Shown: piece by piece, positions 22,465 to 35,113 of the stretch | How the letters are laid out: every line of letters begins with the position of its first letter | How positions within the stretch are numbered: the stretch's first letter is position 1 | From: Lasiosphaeria ovina | Taxonomy: Eukaryota > Ascomycota > Sordariomycetes > Sordariales > Lasiosphaeriaceae | Reading direction: 5' to 3' | Length of the DNA: 64,000 bases | Assembly: GCA_033439765.1 (NCBI GenBank) | Contig: JAULSN010000004.1 | Span: forward strand, 258,001 to 322,000 | The notes under the pieces: generated by a model | What the model was told of the DNA's origin: nothing | The model's input: only the letters and a program-made list of their open reading frames with translations | The model's database searches: none | Translations under genes and position numbers: made by a program

Positions 22465-24559
22465 ATGTCCGACGTGGACCTTGGCACGGCCTTTATCCCG
22501 GCCCTGCACAAACCGCCTGCTCTTCTGCCCATTGCCAGACACCGTGAGACCCTCTTGTACATGATCGAGACCTACCCGGTCACGGTCGTGGTGGGTCAGA
22601 CCGGCTCTGGAAAGAGCACACAGATTCCCCAGTTTCTCGAGCAGGCCGGGTGGTGTGCCGATGGAAAGATCATTGCCGTCACTCAGGTGCGTGCGTTCGC
22701 CGTGCCAGCCTAGCTCAGGCACTCTGTCCGTCCAGGCTGAGAGGCAGTCGCTAACTGGCGGTATGGGATTCTAGCCCCGTCGTGTTGCAGCAACTACTGT
22801 GGCCATTCGTGTTGCCGACGAGTTTGGCTGTGAAGTTGGGAAGGAGGTTGGCTACTCGATCCGCTTCGAAGATGTCACCTCATCAACCACTCGCATCAAA
22901 TTCCTCACCGATGGTCTCCTCATAAGAGAAGCCCTGGTCGACCCGCTGCTGTCCCGCTACTCCGTCATCATGGTCGACGAGGCACATGAGAGGTCGATAA
23001 GCTCCGATATTCTGCTCGGCCTGCTGAAGAAAATTCGCAAAAAGAGGCCCGAGCTGAGAATTATCATCAGCAGCGCCACCCTCCAGGCCGAGGATTTTCG
23101 CAACTTCTTTTCCGGCAGCGGTGACGAAAAGAGCCTCGAGAGTGAAAGTGCCGCCGATATTGGCGCAATTGTCAGCCTGGAAGGCAGAACCTATCCGATT
23201 GATATACTCTATATGGACACCCCAGCCGAGGATTATGTCGAAAAGGCAGTCTCGACTGTTTTTGATATTCACACAACTGAACCGAAGGGCGATATTCTTG
23301 TTTTCCTTACAGGGAGAGAGGAGATCGACCAGGCCGTCCAGGCGATATCAGAGCGTTCCGCTCAGCTTCCCTTGGGATCAGAAGCAATCCTACCCTTACC
23401 GCTGTATGCCGGCCTGCCCACCGAGCAGCAGATGTACGTATTCGATGAGGCACCGGTGAACTTCAGAAAGGTTATTTTCTCAACAAACATCGCCGAGGCG
23501 TCGGTCACCATAGACGGAATCGTCTATGTAGTTGACTGCGGCTTCGTCAAATTGCGCGCATACAACCCCAAGACGGGCATAGAGACATTGACGGCAACGC
23601 ATGTCTCTAAAGCCTCAGCGGCACAGCGTGCAGGAAGAGCAGGCAGGACGAAACCGGGGAAGTGTCTTAGACTCTACACAGAGGAAGCATACCAGGCTCT
23701 TCCAGATGCCAATATTCCCGAGATACAGCGCTCAAACCTCGCGCCCTTCGTACTCCAGCTAAAAGCGCTAGGCATTGATAATGTCCTGCGATTCGATTTC
23801 CTCACGCCGCCCCCCGCAGAGCTCATGATCAAGGCTCTGGAGCTCCTCTACTCCCTCGGGGCCCTGGACGACTATGCCAAGCTGACTCGGCCTCTGGGAA
23901 TGAGGATGGCTGAACTCGCTGTTGAGCCCATGATGGCCAAGACCCTGCTGTCTGCACCGGCGTTTGGCTGCTCGAGCGAGATACTAACTATAGCAGCCAT
24001 GACCAGCCTCGGCGGGAGCGTATGGATAACGCATGATGGGGGGAAGAAGGAGGCAGAAAGCGCAAGAAGGAAATTTGCCGCCGAAGAAGGCGACCATCTC
24101 ACACTCCTTAATGCATACCAAGCATTTGTCACCAAGGGCCGTAAAGAGGCCCGATTCTGCCGCGAGAACCTGCTCAATTTCAAGGCAATGACTCGGGCAG
24201 CCAGCATCCGGGGGCAGCTGAGACGGTACCTGGAGCGGTTCGGGCTCGCCATCGACGACTCCCCGGCAGCGGCAGCACACTCGGACCCGGCAACAAAAGC
24301 GGAGCAGATTCGGCGGTGCCTCACGGCGGGCTACTTTGCCCACGCTGCGAAAATGCAAGCGGACGGCACCTTCCGCAACGTCTCCGGGACGACTGTGCTC
24401 CACGCCCATCCGAGCTCGCTCATGTTCAACCGCAAGGCGGAATGGGTGATATTCCACGAGGTCATGGAGACGGGGGACAAGACATACATCCGCGACATTA
24501 CCAAGATTGAGAAGAACTGGCTTCTAGAGTACGCGCCCAACTTTTACAAGACGAAATAA
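22465..24559 (+). CDS. DHX35: DEAH-box RNA helicase, DHX35 type
   Basis: This is a DEAH/RHA superfamily-2 RNA helicase closest to DHX35, which is found in spliceosomal C complexes. Two exons, 22465-22686 and 22775-24559, are separated by an 88-nt intron inside motif Ia; the join gives VTQPRRVAATTVA. The product is 668 aa. Visible motifs: I GQTGSGKS (about residues 44-51), II DEAH (142-145), III SAT, IV FLTGREE, V STNIAEASVTIDG, VI QRAGRAGR. The winged-helix and HA2 regions follow (RSNLAPFVLQLKALGIDNVL; PLGMRMAELAVEPMMAK). The OB-fold end carries LHAHPSSLMF and ends with WLLEYAPNFYKTK, as in DHX35. The N-terminus is short, lacking the extra domains of Prp2, Prp16 or Prp22, which supports DHX35 over those. 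ATG 22465 is followed by a normal DHX35-like start region. Confidence 0.92.
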
Positions 24560-26502
24560 TCATATTTGACATGTTACGCGTTGTGTTTGATCCGAGTTGT
24601 GCCGTGTATCGTCCACCCAAGGGCAGAGGAAACATTTGTCTTGGTGTGCGGCATGTACGCAGTCTCCTATCTCTATTCTTGTAGGGCTGGCTAAGAGACA
24701 ACCCGTCCGCAACATATTTCCTGGCCAGGTGCTGACGACGCAGCTACGGAATAGGAACGGGTCTCCGGATCCCACTCGTGATACGCAACAGTCTATCCAA
24801 CACGCGATGCTCGGCGTATTTATACTCTGCTTCGGGATCGGTCATGTGTTTTCTCCGTCACGAAATACCCCGTAAATGAACGCGGGCTGTTCAGCCATTT
24901 ACCTTCTTGATTGGGTTATCTGTTATCGTACTCCGTACCGTGCTTTTGCGTCTTTTTGGTGCCGATCTCTTTTCAGCACGCGTTTCCCCAACGAGTCCAC
25001 CGCATTTCCCAAATTTACCAAGATGGTCTTGACATAAAGTAAACAAGACGCCCCCATTTCGGGTGTTTCAGATCGTCAGCATCTGCCCGCCATCTTCATA
25101 ACAAAGCAAAAGAGGAGAACTACCTGCCGGCTATGGAAACACCAGGCAAATCCATGTTCGCAGTGAATTACAGGAGGTTGCACCCCAATGCAGGGCAGCG
25201 TCGACGTTTTTTCTTGGAAACGACCGCCGAGCCCAGGCCCAGCCCCTGACCTCGCATCCCTCGGCCCAGGTATCTTCCCACCCGCGATTGCCGGCTCTGG
25301 TACTTTTGGTCCCAGGGGCTCGCGGATTCGAGAAAGGACCGCAAAGGAACGCCACCGCGAGGCGAGATTAGCGCCTCGACGAGCACCTGTTCCTGCAGAT
25401 GATCCCTGCGCGGCCCGCTCGTTGTGTCTAAGCTTCTGGTCCCGCTCCTCAACTCTGAATGGCTCGCTGCCACAGCTGTAGACTCGCACCCACGAATAGC
25501 CTGCAGGAAAATTGGGTCAATTCGCCAGAACCAGCCACTCAGAGCGTCGGGAGCGACCTCGACCCCTGTTGAGAATCGCAGGTCGCCAGCGCCGTCGTCC
25601 CTTTTTGATTGAAGGTTAAGATTGAGCAATTTCTATTCGTCCACCGCTGGCGTCGACAGCGCAACTGCACGAGAAGCAGGCTGGCTTCCCGGTCCTGGAG
25701 CCTGCAAAGTGCAAACCCTCTCTCATCCACGGAGATTTGGGGAGCAAGCGGGACAAGTTGGGGCCTGTTGTGCGTCCGTCGCCGAAGCTTCAGGGCCCAG
25801 CCTAGCGATCTTCGCCCTCTCCTCCCTTCTCCAGCTCCAGTTGGCCGTGGTCTCGGGCTCTCTGCTCGTCAAAACTAATATCTAATTCCTTACCACTGCT
25901 CCCACACACTCCCACTTTCCTTCTCGTCCCCTCCCGAATCGAATTGCGGCCCCCCACCCCTTCGGTCTAGACGGTCGTCAACTTCGCCGTCAATGGACGC
26001 GTGAACTCACACTCCTTTTTGTGCCGTCTTCACCTAGGGTCTGTCGCCTGCCAGCGGGCGTACCATTCTTTCCACGCCGCTTCACCGACCCCGACGACGA
26101 CGCCTCGTCACGACACTCCTTTATACACTCGTTCATTTGGTTACGGCTCCAACCGCGACCAGTCCGCTCCGCTCCTTGACGTGATCGTAGCCCGCCAGTA
26201 TATTCCAGATACCGACCTGTATCCTTGCCGCCCTCTCTTTCGGCGACTTTCGTTCAGCTCGCGGAACAGGGAAACTTCCTAATTAGCCGATTCCCACCTG
26301 TCGAGAAACAGGATCTTCACCAAGGACCGTCCCGTGGCATGAATTGTTTATGACGACACTAGCTGTTTCCAGTTAAGGTCGACCTTGCTCCGTTATCCCG
26401 CAGAGGCCGGTTCAGAGCAGATTATCGCGACGTCAGTCGGCTTATCTGCCCGGTTTGTTATCTCGATCCCTGGACGTGAAGAAGGGATATAAGGACTTCA
26501 AG
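24560..26502. other. Spacer and probable long 5' leader of the SKG6-like gene
   Basis: 1.9 kb without a convincing gene. The last 600 bp (25880-26500) are CT- and CCAC-rich, as in fungal 5' untranslated leaders, and contain several short upstream open frames. Minus-strand open frames at 25076-25629 are Arg- and Gly-rich without domains. Confidence 0.5.
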
Positions 26503-29024
26503 ATGGAGGATGGAGCGGGAGGGCAGATCTTCGCCTTGGGTCCCAGGATACCCGATATCAAGGCGCCAGACACAGCGACAATGGGTACCGTGACGTGGGG
26601 AATCAAAACGCCTTCGCGCATACACGGGCGTGCCGACTCAGGAACAGAGTGCACCGGTAGCGCAAACGCTTGCGAGAAGCCCGCCGCCGGGACGCCAATG
26701 ACCATTCCTATCGTCCTCGGAGTCACGTAAGTTTTCTGGACGAGCTGCATTGGCACCGTTGACTTACATCGTGCTAGAATTCCCGTCGTTGCCATCTTGA
26801 GCGTCCTCATTTACCTCCACCGGAGAGGCGTCAAGAAGCAGAGAAGGGAGGATGCTGTTGACCCCCACAAGTCGTTGGATTTTGGCTTAGACGACAACAT
26901 CGGTGGCAAGGCCAAGTCGAAGCGGAGGAGCTTCCTGACGAGAGAGAAGGATCCGCAGTCACGATTCAACCGACAGCAAATGTCCATGGACATGAATGTG
27001 TCCAGCCCCTACCTCTTGGCTCCTGGTTTGCAGAATTCTCGGGACTCGCTAAACTCGCTGGCCCGAACGCTTCACGCCGACGACCCGTATCGGCCGGTAG
27101 CCCAATATACCGCTAGCGAAGCTGGTTCGATTCGATCGGTGTCACGAGGTCCCGCAGAGTCCTCGATTTATACTCGCTCTAGCAGCCGGCAAGAGAGTCG
27201 AATGTCGCGATCAATGAATCAGGCTGGCCAATACACCGGTCATCCTCCCCAGAATTCTCTTCCCAGATCCGGCGTTGCTGCGCCCGAACCAACTCACCTG
27301 AAGCATCAGCCAACCGTACACGAAGTAGAGGCCGACATGCCCACCTACCCGGCATCAGCAGACCCTGGTTTCGATTTCGCCATTCCGGCTGGGTCAGCTC
27401 CCCGATCGGAGCTCGACGGAAGTCCCCGCGCGAGTTCTCCAATCCAGGAGCCTGCTCCTGTCGCCCAGAAGGTTGCCAGGCAGCCGACGATCTCTCCTCA
27501 CCAACCGAGCCCTGCCGATTCCGGAGTGGATATGGGATACGCCGAAAGCGCATTCGAGAAGCACCAGTCGCAGGAATCGAGCGTCGCCTCGGGGCCAACT
27601 CTGGCTGGTCTCGGACTTGTCGACCATATCGAACCTATGCAAGCTTCCGTCCACATGGCCACAGTTGACAGCTTGCCGGTGAGTCCCATGCCCCAACGAG
27701 GACTGGCAACCTCGGCAAAGGCGCCAATTATTGAAGAACCCTTGGAGTACTACGATTATGAGGACTATCCCGAGGTGGCAGAGCCGTATGCCCCCGGAGT
27801 CTCTCATGAGCAACCACATGACGCGCACGATGAAAGGGGCCGGAACATGCAAAGGCAGTCTCATCTCTACGGCCCGAACGCGCTCCCGAGCGGCCTGGGC
27901 GTTCCACAGCCAGACAACCGCCGCCTGTCGGTGGGCTTCCGCCCGCTTCCGCCCGACGAGATCATGGAGTCAGAGGACCCCGAGTACCGAGCCAACCGCA
28001 TCCGGTCCTTCTACAAGGAGTATTTTGAAGACGGCAGGCACGAGGGCGCGCCGCCTATGCCGCCCATGCCACAGGCTCAGCAGATGGCACAATACCAGAT
28101 GCAGCAGCAGCAGCATCAACAGTATCAGCAGCAAGGCATGAACTACTACGAGGATTATCGAGGGGACTACCAGGGAGATTATCACGAAGATGCTCCTTAC
28201 TACGACCCCGACACGAACGCCTTCGTCATGCCGTACGCGCAACCCGTGGCTCGTCGCGCAATGACGCCTCCGCCGACTGGACAGAGATTCGCAGGCCCGA
28301 GACCTCCACGGGCATTCCACGGCTCCATGGCTGGGATGAGAATGCCGCCTCCGGGCATGCGAGGCCCTCAGAGGCCCGGCTCCTCGGCTTCCAATAACAT
28401 GGGGCCACGGCCAGGGTCGTCCGTTTCCCACGGCTATGGGCGAAGCCGGGCAGCCTCAGCCGCGTCAAACGCTCGCTCTGGCCCCCCTCGGAAGCCTATG
28501 CCCCTCCCCATGGACCTCAACACACTCCCCACCCCGGCCAAGCTGAAGGACGACTCCTTCGCTCTCTTGAACGCAATTGATTTTGCGCCTCCGGAGTCCT
28601 TTGGGGGGCGCGCTCGTGGAAGATCGCAAAGTCCATCTGGCGAGCGTCGTCCCTACAAACCTACCGTTCCTGCCCATTCGCCGCTGGTAAATGCTTTCGA
28701 GGAGCTTCCAACTCTTCCCAGCCCGTAAGTTGATGCTCTCTCCTTTTCTTAGGGCAATTAACTAACTTATTGCGCAGCCATCTTCTTCGGAAATCAACCA
28801 CGTTCACAGCTCTGGATTTTGCGCCCCCTCGAAAGTTTGGAGACTCGTCGGATGCACGCAGCGAGACGGGCTCGATCCGCAGCAACCGGAGCGGCATCTC
28901 GGCAGTCCAGCTCGGAGCCATCCGCAGCGGCGCCGGACGAGTCAGCCGGCTGCCCGGTGACACCATCTTCACCCAGGCGGCAATGTCGGACAAGCTCAAG
29001 CCGCAATGGACCATGCGCCCCTAA
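26503..29024 (+). CDS. SKG6-like single-pass membrane protein
   Basis: Three exons, 26503-26726, 26778-28724 and 28778-29024, with introns of 51 and 53 nt and phase-consistent joins. The product is 805 aa. There is no clear signal peptide. The first 60 residues are soluble and the single membrane helix is assembled across the first splice (PMTIPIVLGVTIPVVAIL then SVLIYLHRRG). A basic stop-transfer (RRGVKKQRRE) follows, then DAVDPHKSLDFGLDD. The remaining roughly 700 residues are cytosolic, Ser/Pro- and Gln-rich and largely disordered. The topology resembles the yeast Skg6/Axl2 class of polarity proteins, but identity is only by layout. A DFAPP..FG motif occurs twice near the C-terminus, one copy in each of the last two exons. 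Confidence 0.72.
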
Positions 29025-29704
29025 ACATGCCCTGTTACTAGTCCTGCTCCGTCTAGTCTCGACACGGTCGGCGTGTCTACTTCGGCTACCACGCTGGCAG
29101 CCTACGACCGTAATCTGTTCGGTTAGAGCAGGCTCTTTGGATCCACTTTTCATCCGTACGGAGCATGACTAGCCCAGCACGGGGGCGCCAGCACATACGC
29201 AGCATCATTCGATACATGTTCTCTATGGGTATATTGATAATGTCTTCTTGTCAATACGTCGGCCTGTAGGGATTTTTTTTTTTTTTCGGAGAGAGGCACA
29301 CATATGCTGGCTGACTTTTTTGAGTCTCTCAAACATAATGACACTTGAACCAAAGCATGACTCGTTCCTTGTTGGTTTCTGCATTTACACACACATATAT
29401 AGAGAGGAAAGATGGAACACTGAACTGGGTATAACTGAACTGGAACTGGAACTGAGCTGAACAAACTAAAGTAGATAAAAATCGGCACCTTACTTTCTTT
29501 TCACCACCCACGCCAAGTAAATAAATTTGTATATATTATATATTATGTATCAGCTGCGGCTCATGCCTGCACTGTATGCATTTTGGGGTGTCTGCCTGTC
29601 TTGCCATGCTTATCTCTTTGTGAGTGTCGCGCTGTGCTAGCTAGCGGGTTGGCTGCCTTGGGTGTTGAAGTGTATATTGTAAAGGAGGAATTCCGGGGCT
29701 CCGG

Positions 29705-29812
29705 GACGACTCGAGGAGTGACTTCCATAGTTAGATCTAGTTTCACCAAAGTGAAATAAATGGCTTATATAAACCTTTCACCACGCACGCACACAACTAA
29801 AATGAACACAGT
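29705..29812 (+). repeat. Dispersed element, copy A
   Basis: This copy shows the family landmarks in order: GACTTCCATAGTTAGATCTA, then a TTTCAC..GTGAAA hairpin (about 29741-29756), ATGGCTTATA, CACCACGCACGCACAC, and AAAATGAACACAGTTA. Confidence 0.7.
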
Positions 29813-29993
29813 TACTGGGTAGGTAGGCATCTGAAGCAACCTAAATGGATACGTACTGTGCTTCAAGGACACAGTTCGCATGGGTTTAAGTAGGGCCATG
29901 TCATGTCCACGGCCGGGAAGAAGAGTCTATGTATGTAATTATGCAGTGTCGTTCTATATTGTTTGACTTTTTTTTGCTGTACCGCCGCAAATG

Positions 29994-30096
29994 CATACGT
30001 TCATTTTTAGTGTGTGCGTGATAACGGGTATAGGTAAGCCATTTATTAAACCTTTGTGGTACATCTAACTGTGGTAAGTCGCTTCTGAGTAGACGG
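29994..30096 (-). repeat. Dispersed element, copy B
   Basis: Minus-strand copy about 180 bp from copy A in opposite orientation. Read on the minus strand it has CGTCTACTCAG, CCACAGTTAGATGTA, AATAAATGGCTTA, ATCACGCACACACTA and AAAATGAACG. Confidence 0.7.
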
Positions 30097-33000
30097 GATA
30101 TAACATCTATGACTCTTCCCACTCGCTCGCTCGCTCGCCGCTTCCGTGTCCTCTTCCACTTCCTCTTCCGGTTCCACTTCAGCTTCCGATTGTTATGTAT
30201 GGACCTACCGGGCGGGCATCCGGAATATCTCCATGGATATAACATGACTTAAAATGACATGAAATGATATATAGGCGTGTCATCTGGATAGTAATGGCTG
30301 GCTGTTTGGTGTTACGGGAGCGGGTCGTCGTGTCGTCGTATCGTCCGGCGATCACGGGATCGGATGGATGCAATGGGATGATGGGATGGGCGCTTACTCA
30401 GTTTTCTTATAAACTACCTAAATTATATCCTTTGCTCTGTAGACTACCTTATCTCCTTATGTAGTGTAATCCCAGGGTAGCACCGGGTACGGGGTTGGCA
30501 GTTGATTTGGCTGGGAGGGTGAGTGTTTTCTGTCGGTGTTTGTATATTTGTGTGTGTGCAACTGTGTACGTGCTGGAAAGTTTATCAACGCTTTGTTTAC
30601 GGTATTCTGTTGGATGGATGATCATATTTCGCTAGGTACGAGACTGACTATCTTCTTCAGAAGCAAGTCCACCTGGGTGTTGATGCTGTGCTTATATTCC
30701 GACTTTGTATCCGTACCTGAAGAGAGTTGCGAACGAAGAAGTATCAGGTTGCTTACAAGAAAATGTGTTTGTACCTGATGATCCATCTATGCATATGCAT
30801 GAACTTTTCTCTCCTTCTGGTCCTCACCTTCCTGACACGTTACGTGTAGACTTTTACTTTTGACCAGCCGGTCAGCCCGTTCTTTGATCCGAAGCGGAAA
30901 ATGCGTAAACGACAACCTCGCACAGTTCAGTTCAGCCGCTCGAGTCTCTTGTCGCAACGCGCTGCCCGGATTGGTTACCATTCCGGCACGACGGAAGGTG
31001 GGGCGAGGCGAGGCAATCGAACACGACGTTTTCATGAGCGACACATGCGTGTAACCGCGCCCCACAGCCGGCCTTCTTTCTTCTCTCGATGTGGGCTGTC
31101 TACCCACCTAGCTCTAGAAACAATGGAATAAACGTCTGTCGAGTTTATTTTTAAACCTAGTTTTTGTTTTGCGCTTTTTGGCTTTCGCCGGAGAAGGAAA
31201 GTTCGGGAAAGCCGCATGAGCTGCGTGCGGGGGGTGAGCATTTCCCCGTCCGGACACGACGCATGGCGCTGTTGCAGGCACTGCCACCCCTCTTCAAGCT
31301 GACGATGTGGTATACACATACACATTTACAATATTGAACAAGTGTAATTGGCGACGGCATCCAATTAAATGCCTCTCTTTAGACACCGAGCCGCAGCTTC
31401 TCCTAACAGCATGAGCTCGCGGGATTTAAATGTTTATTGGGGTTTGCGAGTTGAGGCATGGAATTGATAGTGATGCCTCACCTGAGATTGCTGTCACTGC
31501 AGCGATAAATGCAGCCAGATATAGCCCGTCGATGACGTCTTGGAAGACAGTCGCCATTAACACGCTGTTGATATAACGCCCAACCTTGGTTTGGTTCTCA
31601 ACGCAACCAGATTTTAATACGCTCGCCCCCCTGGATTTGCTGCTACAAGCGGGCAGACGTCACTCGAGTCTGTCGCTTTATATAATTCTCGGACGAAGGC
31701 TGTTTAGTCTGATCCAGATTGGCTCCTCCCTGAGCTAGCTCTAGACTGAGCTTCTCGGCCTCGGGCTGGGTGGAGATGGCTCACTGCATTCATCTGGAAA
31801 ATATGCAGCCAATGTATCCTGAAGCTGTTGGTCCTGTTCGGCGTGCAAGTGCGTGTAAGGACCGCAAATCAGGTGCTAATCAGATGCGTCTTGGCTGCCG
31901 TAGAGCCTGGTCTCCAGTCTGGCCCCCCTCGTTGGCTCGTCCATGATACCTACCTAATTAATTGTCGGCAATCGTGCAAGATACTCCATGCAACGTGTGT
32001 AAACTCCAGCTCAGGGCCAGTCCATATTTGCCTGTTTTGCCGTCTGCGGTTAGTCAAAGCAAAGTTGCACAGCAAACCAGGAAGTGAGTGAGGTCCAAGG
32101 AAGGAAACGATCGCAGCCCCCACCCCGCCGAGAAGTCATCCCAGCCTCTTTCAGCGCCGACAGACTCCGACTTGCAGGTTGATTGCAGCTTGCCAAGTTC
32201 AGGTGAAGAACTAGAGCTGGCTGCGTCGACGTTGAGCTGGTCATTTAAACACCAGTGCCCATCCACCCCCGTTTACCTCGAAGCATATTTTTAAGCTCAA
32301 CCTACAGATCAGCCACACGCAAGCTCAATTGACTCTGTCGAGCATACGCCTTCCCGCTTGACTGCTCATCGGTGGCGTGTCTTGGATCCCCAGACTCGGC
32401 CGCTAAAAGGGCAGAAATCCACTTTGCGAAAAACCATCGTCCCTCGGCGCGGCGGACAGCGCATGCAAGACGGCACGGCGGGCAGGGCCATCCCTTCGGA
32501 CGTGGCAACCCACAAGATTGGAGTCAGACATTGGACGAACAGCGGCTTGCGCCAGCCTCAGGCACGGCCGACACGTTCATCTTCGCTTCACGGAGAAACA
32601 TGAGAATGCCACAAGCCCCAAAAGAGCAGTGACGCAGCCAGCTTTGGGACGCACTGGCATTTTGAACTTGGATCTGGTTCAATTGGAAATTGCCGTCCAT
32701 TCCACACCGAGGCAGCCCGACCCGCAAAAACCGGTCTAGCGGCCCCAAAGAGGAAGCTGCACGAGACAGAAGTTGGGCGCCGCACCCCGTCATCTTTCCT
32801 CGCTGAAGAAGGGCCGCCCGGAACTCGAGGCTGGTTTCGACTGTGCCAATCTGTCTGAGCAGGAGGAGGTTTGTGTCGTGCAATCGACGGCGAATTGCAT
32901 CAGAATCAATCCTGCGCCAGACAACAGGAGGAGGGCCAGACAGCCCAGAGTTGCAGAGTGCAAACACGCTCGCGTGTGAGTGCCCAGACAAGCCAAGCCT

Positions 33001-33862
33001 CAACAGGTGCAAAGTCACGACGCGCTAGACACCAGCGCGCATAATACGAGAGAGGCCATCGCCAGTGCACCCTTCCCAGCTAGTGTAAGCTGGTTCCTGG
33101 GCCGGTGAGCAGCACAGCCCAACGCTACCTACCAGCGCCGAAAAGAGCGACGCATTGGACATCCTCTAGCCCCCAAACCCCCCAAGCCGTTCGCCCCGGG
33201 GGACAAAGCACTGGAACAGAACCCCAATAATACCACCGGAAGGTTTGATTCTTCGCGACTACCCTCTCCATTGTCCCGTGGCACCCGACCTTCTCGGCTA
33301 TCCTCCTCCCGTCGCCATTTTCTCCAGCATTCTCATTCCGCCTCATCTCGACTCCCGTCCTTCAGCTCTGTTAGCCGCATTGCAATCATCTGAGCTTGCT
33401 TTGGGCTCTGGACAGTTTTGCTGGGCATTTTGCACGGCGTGCGACGGCGACCGCCTTGACGCTGGGCTGAGGTTACAAATTGAGACACCAGTTGCGTGCG
33501 CGGCCAAATCCATTCGGTCTCGCGATCCCACTCCTCAAACACCCCGTCCTGCACCTCGTCCGCCAAAACCCTCTCGTTGCTTAACCGCGACTGCGTCGCC
33601 GCCAAGCCGCGCGCACGCCTCTTGCACGCCTCTGTGGAAGCCATCGGGCCTAAAGGTTTGTTGCCGTTCATCCAGTTGTTTTGGTGCGAGCCATGTGTGC
33701 TGCTTCAACGGCCGCGTCCTGTCTTGGTTTGCGCTGTCGCTAGGTTTGCTCCTTGCGTTAGTCGTGGCGGTCGAGCAGTCTTGACTACTACATCATCTCG
33801 GCCGAATGCGCCATGCATTGCAACGCTCTTTGCGATGCTTTTCTTCAAGATTTGATGCTAAC

Positions 33863-35113
33863 ATGTCGCCCATCGCTAGGCGCCACGCACGGCTGCAGCG
33901 TCAAATCTTCACTATGTCTAGTTCTAATTCTACCTCAAGTACGGGTGACCCGGTGACGGAGCCAACGTCGACGCCGACGAGCTCTTCGTCCACTAACCCT
34001 CCATCCACAGGTGCTACGGAACCTACTTCGTCGCCGTCGTCGTCGTCGTCCTCGAGCTCAGTCACCTTGCCACCGACGAGCTCAACCCAACCGCCCACCA
34101 CATCGCCCACAACACCCCCATCGTCGACCCCCGCGACCTCGTCATCAACAACCCCTCCTCCTTCGTCATCTAGCTCGTCGACGCCGTCAAGCACTACTTC
34201 GCAGCTAACAACAGTCGTCACAACGGAGGGGGGTGTAACCAGGACAAGAGTCTTGACCGTTACAACTGGGGCTGTTAACTCGAATACTGAAACTACGACG
34301 TCGTCTGCTCCAACTGGGTCTTCTAACTCTGCCATAAATCCTGCCGACGCGTCAAACTCGGGACTGGGAAATGGCGGCAAAATTGCAATTGCGGTGGTGG
34401 TGCCGATCGCGGCCATTGCCATCCTCGTCCTGGTAGGCCTCTGGTTGTGGCGCAAGAGGAAGAACCGCAAGGAGCTCGAGGAGCAGAGACGGAAGGAGGT
34501 TGAGGACTACGGCTACAACCCCAACGCAGATCCCACAATACCGGCTGTTGGCGCCGCCGGGCCTTACGAGATGAAAGAGGACGGCACATCCGGCTACAGA
34601 GGCTGGGGAACCACCACGCTGGCGGGATCCACGGCAGGAAAGGCGTCGACTACCATGTCTGGCGGTGCTGGTGTTGCTTACTCGGACGGAACCGCAACCT
34701 CGCCCACTCATGGCGCTATTTCAGACACGCGATCCGGCGAGCCCCTCATGCACGACGGTTCTCCCACTCCGGAAGGCGAGATCCTCGGGGCCATGGGTCC
34801 CTCGGCTGCCAACAATCGTGCCGGCGACGTGCACCGCGGCCCCTCGAACGCTTCGTCTTCGTACAGCGGCGTCGCACAGTCTGATGGGTCTGGGGACGGC
34901 GCCATCGGGGTCGCATACGGAGGCCCTTCCCAGTACTACGACCAATATGGGAACGGCAACCCCTACGTCGAAGGCGCTCCTGGCGTCCGCCCACCAGCGG
35001 CCGAGATGCCTGCGCAGCCGGTTATTCGAGACGTCACGGCAAGGCGGAACACGCGCATTGAAAACCCGGCGCACTACCCTCAGCAGAGCGCCGGTATTTC
35101 GCAAAATTTCTGA
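33863..35113 (+). CDS. Ser/Thr-rich single-pass sensor, MID2/WSC-like
   Basis: Single exon, 416 aa. Residues 17-160 are an extremely Ser/Thr/Pro-rich stalk expected to be O-mannosylated if extracellular. It ends with a TTVVTTEGGVTRTRVLTVTT segment common in fungal cell-surface stalks. One membrane helix follows at about residues 172-195 (IAIAVVVPIAAIAILVLVGL), then a basic stop-transfer (WRKRKNRKELEEQRRKEVED). The Gly- and Tyr-rich cytosolic tail is about 220 aa. The architecture is that of Mid2/Wsc1-type cell-wall integrity sensors. No cysteine-rich WSC domain is present, so Mid2-like is the better description. ATG 33863 starts MSPIARRHARL, which is not a classical signal peptide. An upstream in-frame ATG at 33806 or an unseen 5' exon may supply the true N-terminus. 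Confidence 0.75.
   Translation: MSPIARRHARLQRQIFTMSSSNSTSSTGDPVTEPTSTPTSSSSTNPPSTGATEPTSSPSSSSSSSSVTLPPTSSTQPPTTSPTTPPSSTPATSSSTTPPPSSSSSSTPSSTTSQLTTVVTTEGGVTRTRVLTVTTGAVNSNTETTTSSAPTGSSNSAINPADASNSGLGNGGKIAIAVVVPIAAIAILVLVGLWLWRKRKNRKELEEQRRKEVEDYGYNPNADPTIPAVGAAGPYEMKEDGTSGYRGWGTTTLAGSTAGKASTTMSGGAGVAYSDGTATSPTHGAISDTRSGEPLMHDGSPTPEGEILGAMGPSAANNRAGDVHRGPSNASSSYSGVAQSDGSGDGAIGVAYGGPSQYYDQYGNGNPYVEGAPGVRPPAAEMPAQPVIRDVTARRNTRIENPAHYPQQSAGISQNF

Larger units (their letters stand above)
29025..33862. other. Large gene-poor interval
   Basis: 4.8 kb, the longest stretch without a gene in the window. It contains two oppositely oriented copies of a dispersed element (about 29.7 and 30.0 kb), a T-rich run at 29273-29286, and AT-rich segments near 29.5 and 30.4 kb. 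Many short open frames on both strands show no domain or codon signal. The last roughly 600 bp before 33863 look like the CT-rich leader of the next gene. Confidence 0.55.

Noticed and set aside
25076..25629. Minus-strand Arg/Gly-rich open frames upstream of the SKG6-like gene
   Set aside because: Composition follows local GC content, with no domain or credible splice structure.
29705..30096. Copies A and B as the two ends of one larger inverted-repeat transposon
   Set aside because: They are inverted and close together, but the 180 bp between them has no transposase and other copies occur singly, so two separate insertions are more likely.
32524..33018. 164-codon minus-strand open frame in the gene-poor interval
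   Set aside because: No family resemblance and overlapping open frames on both strands, as expected by chance in GC-rich DNA.
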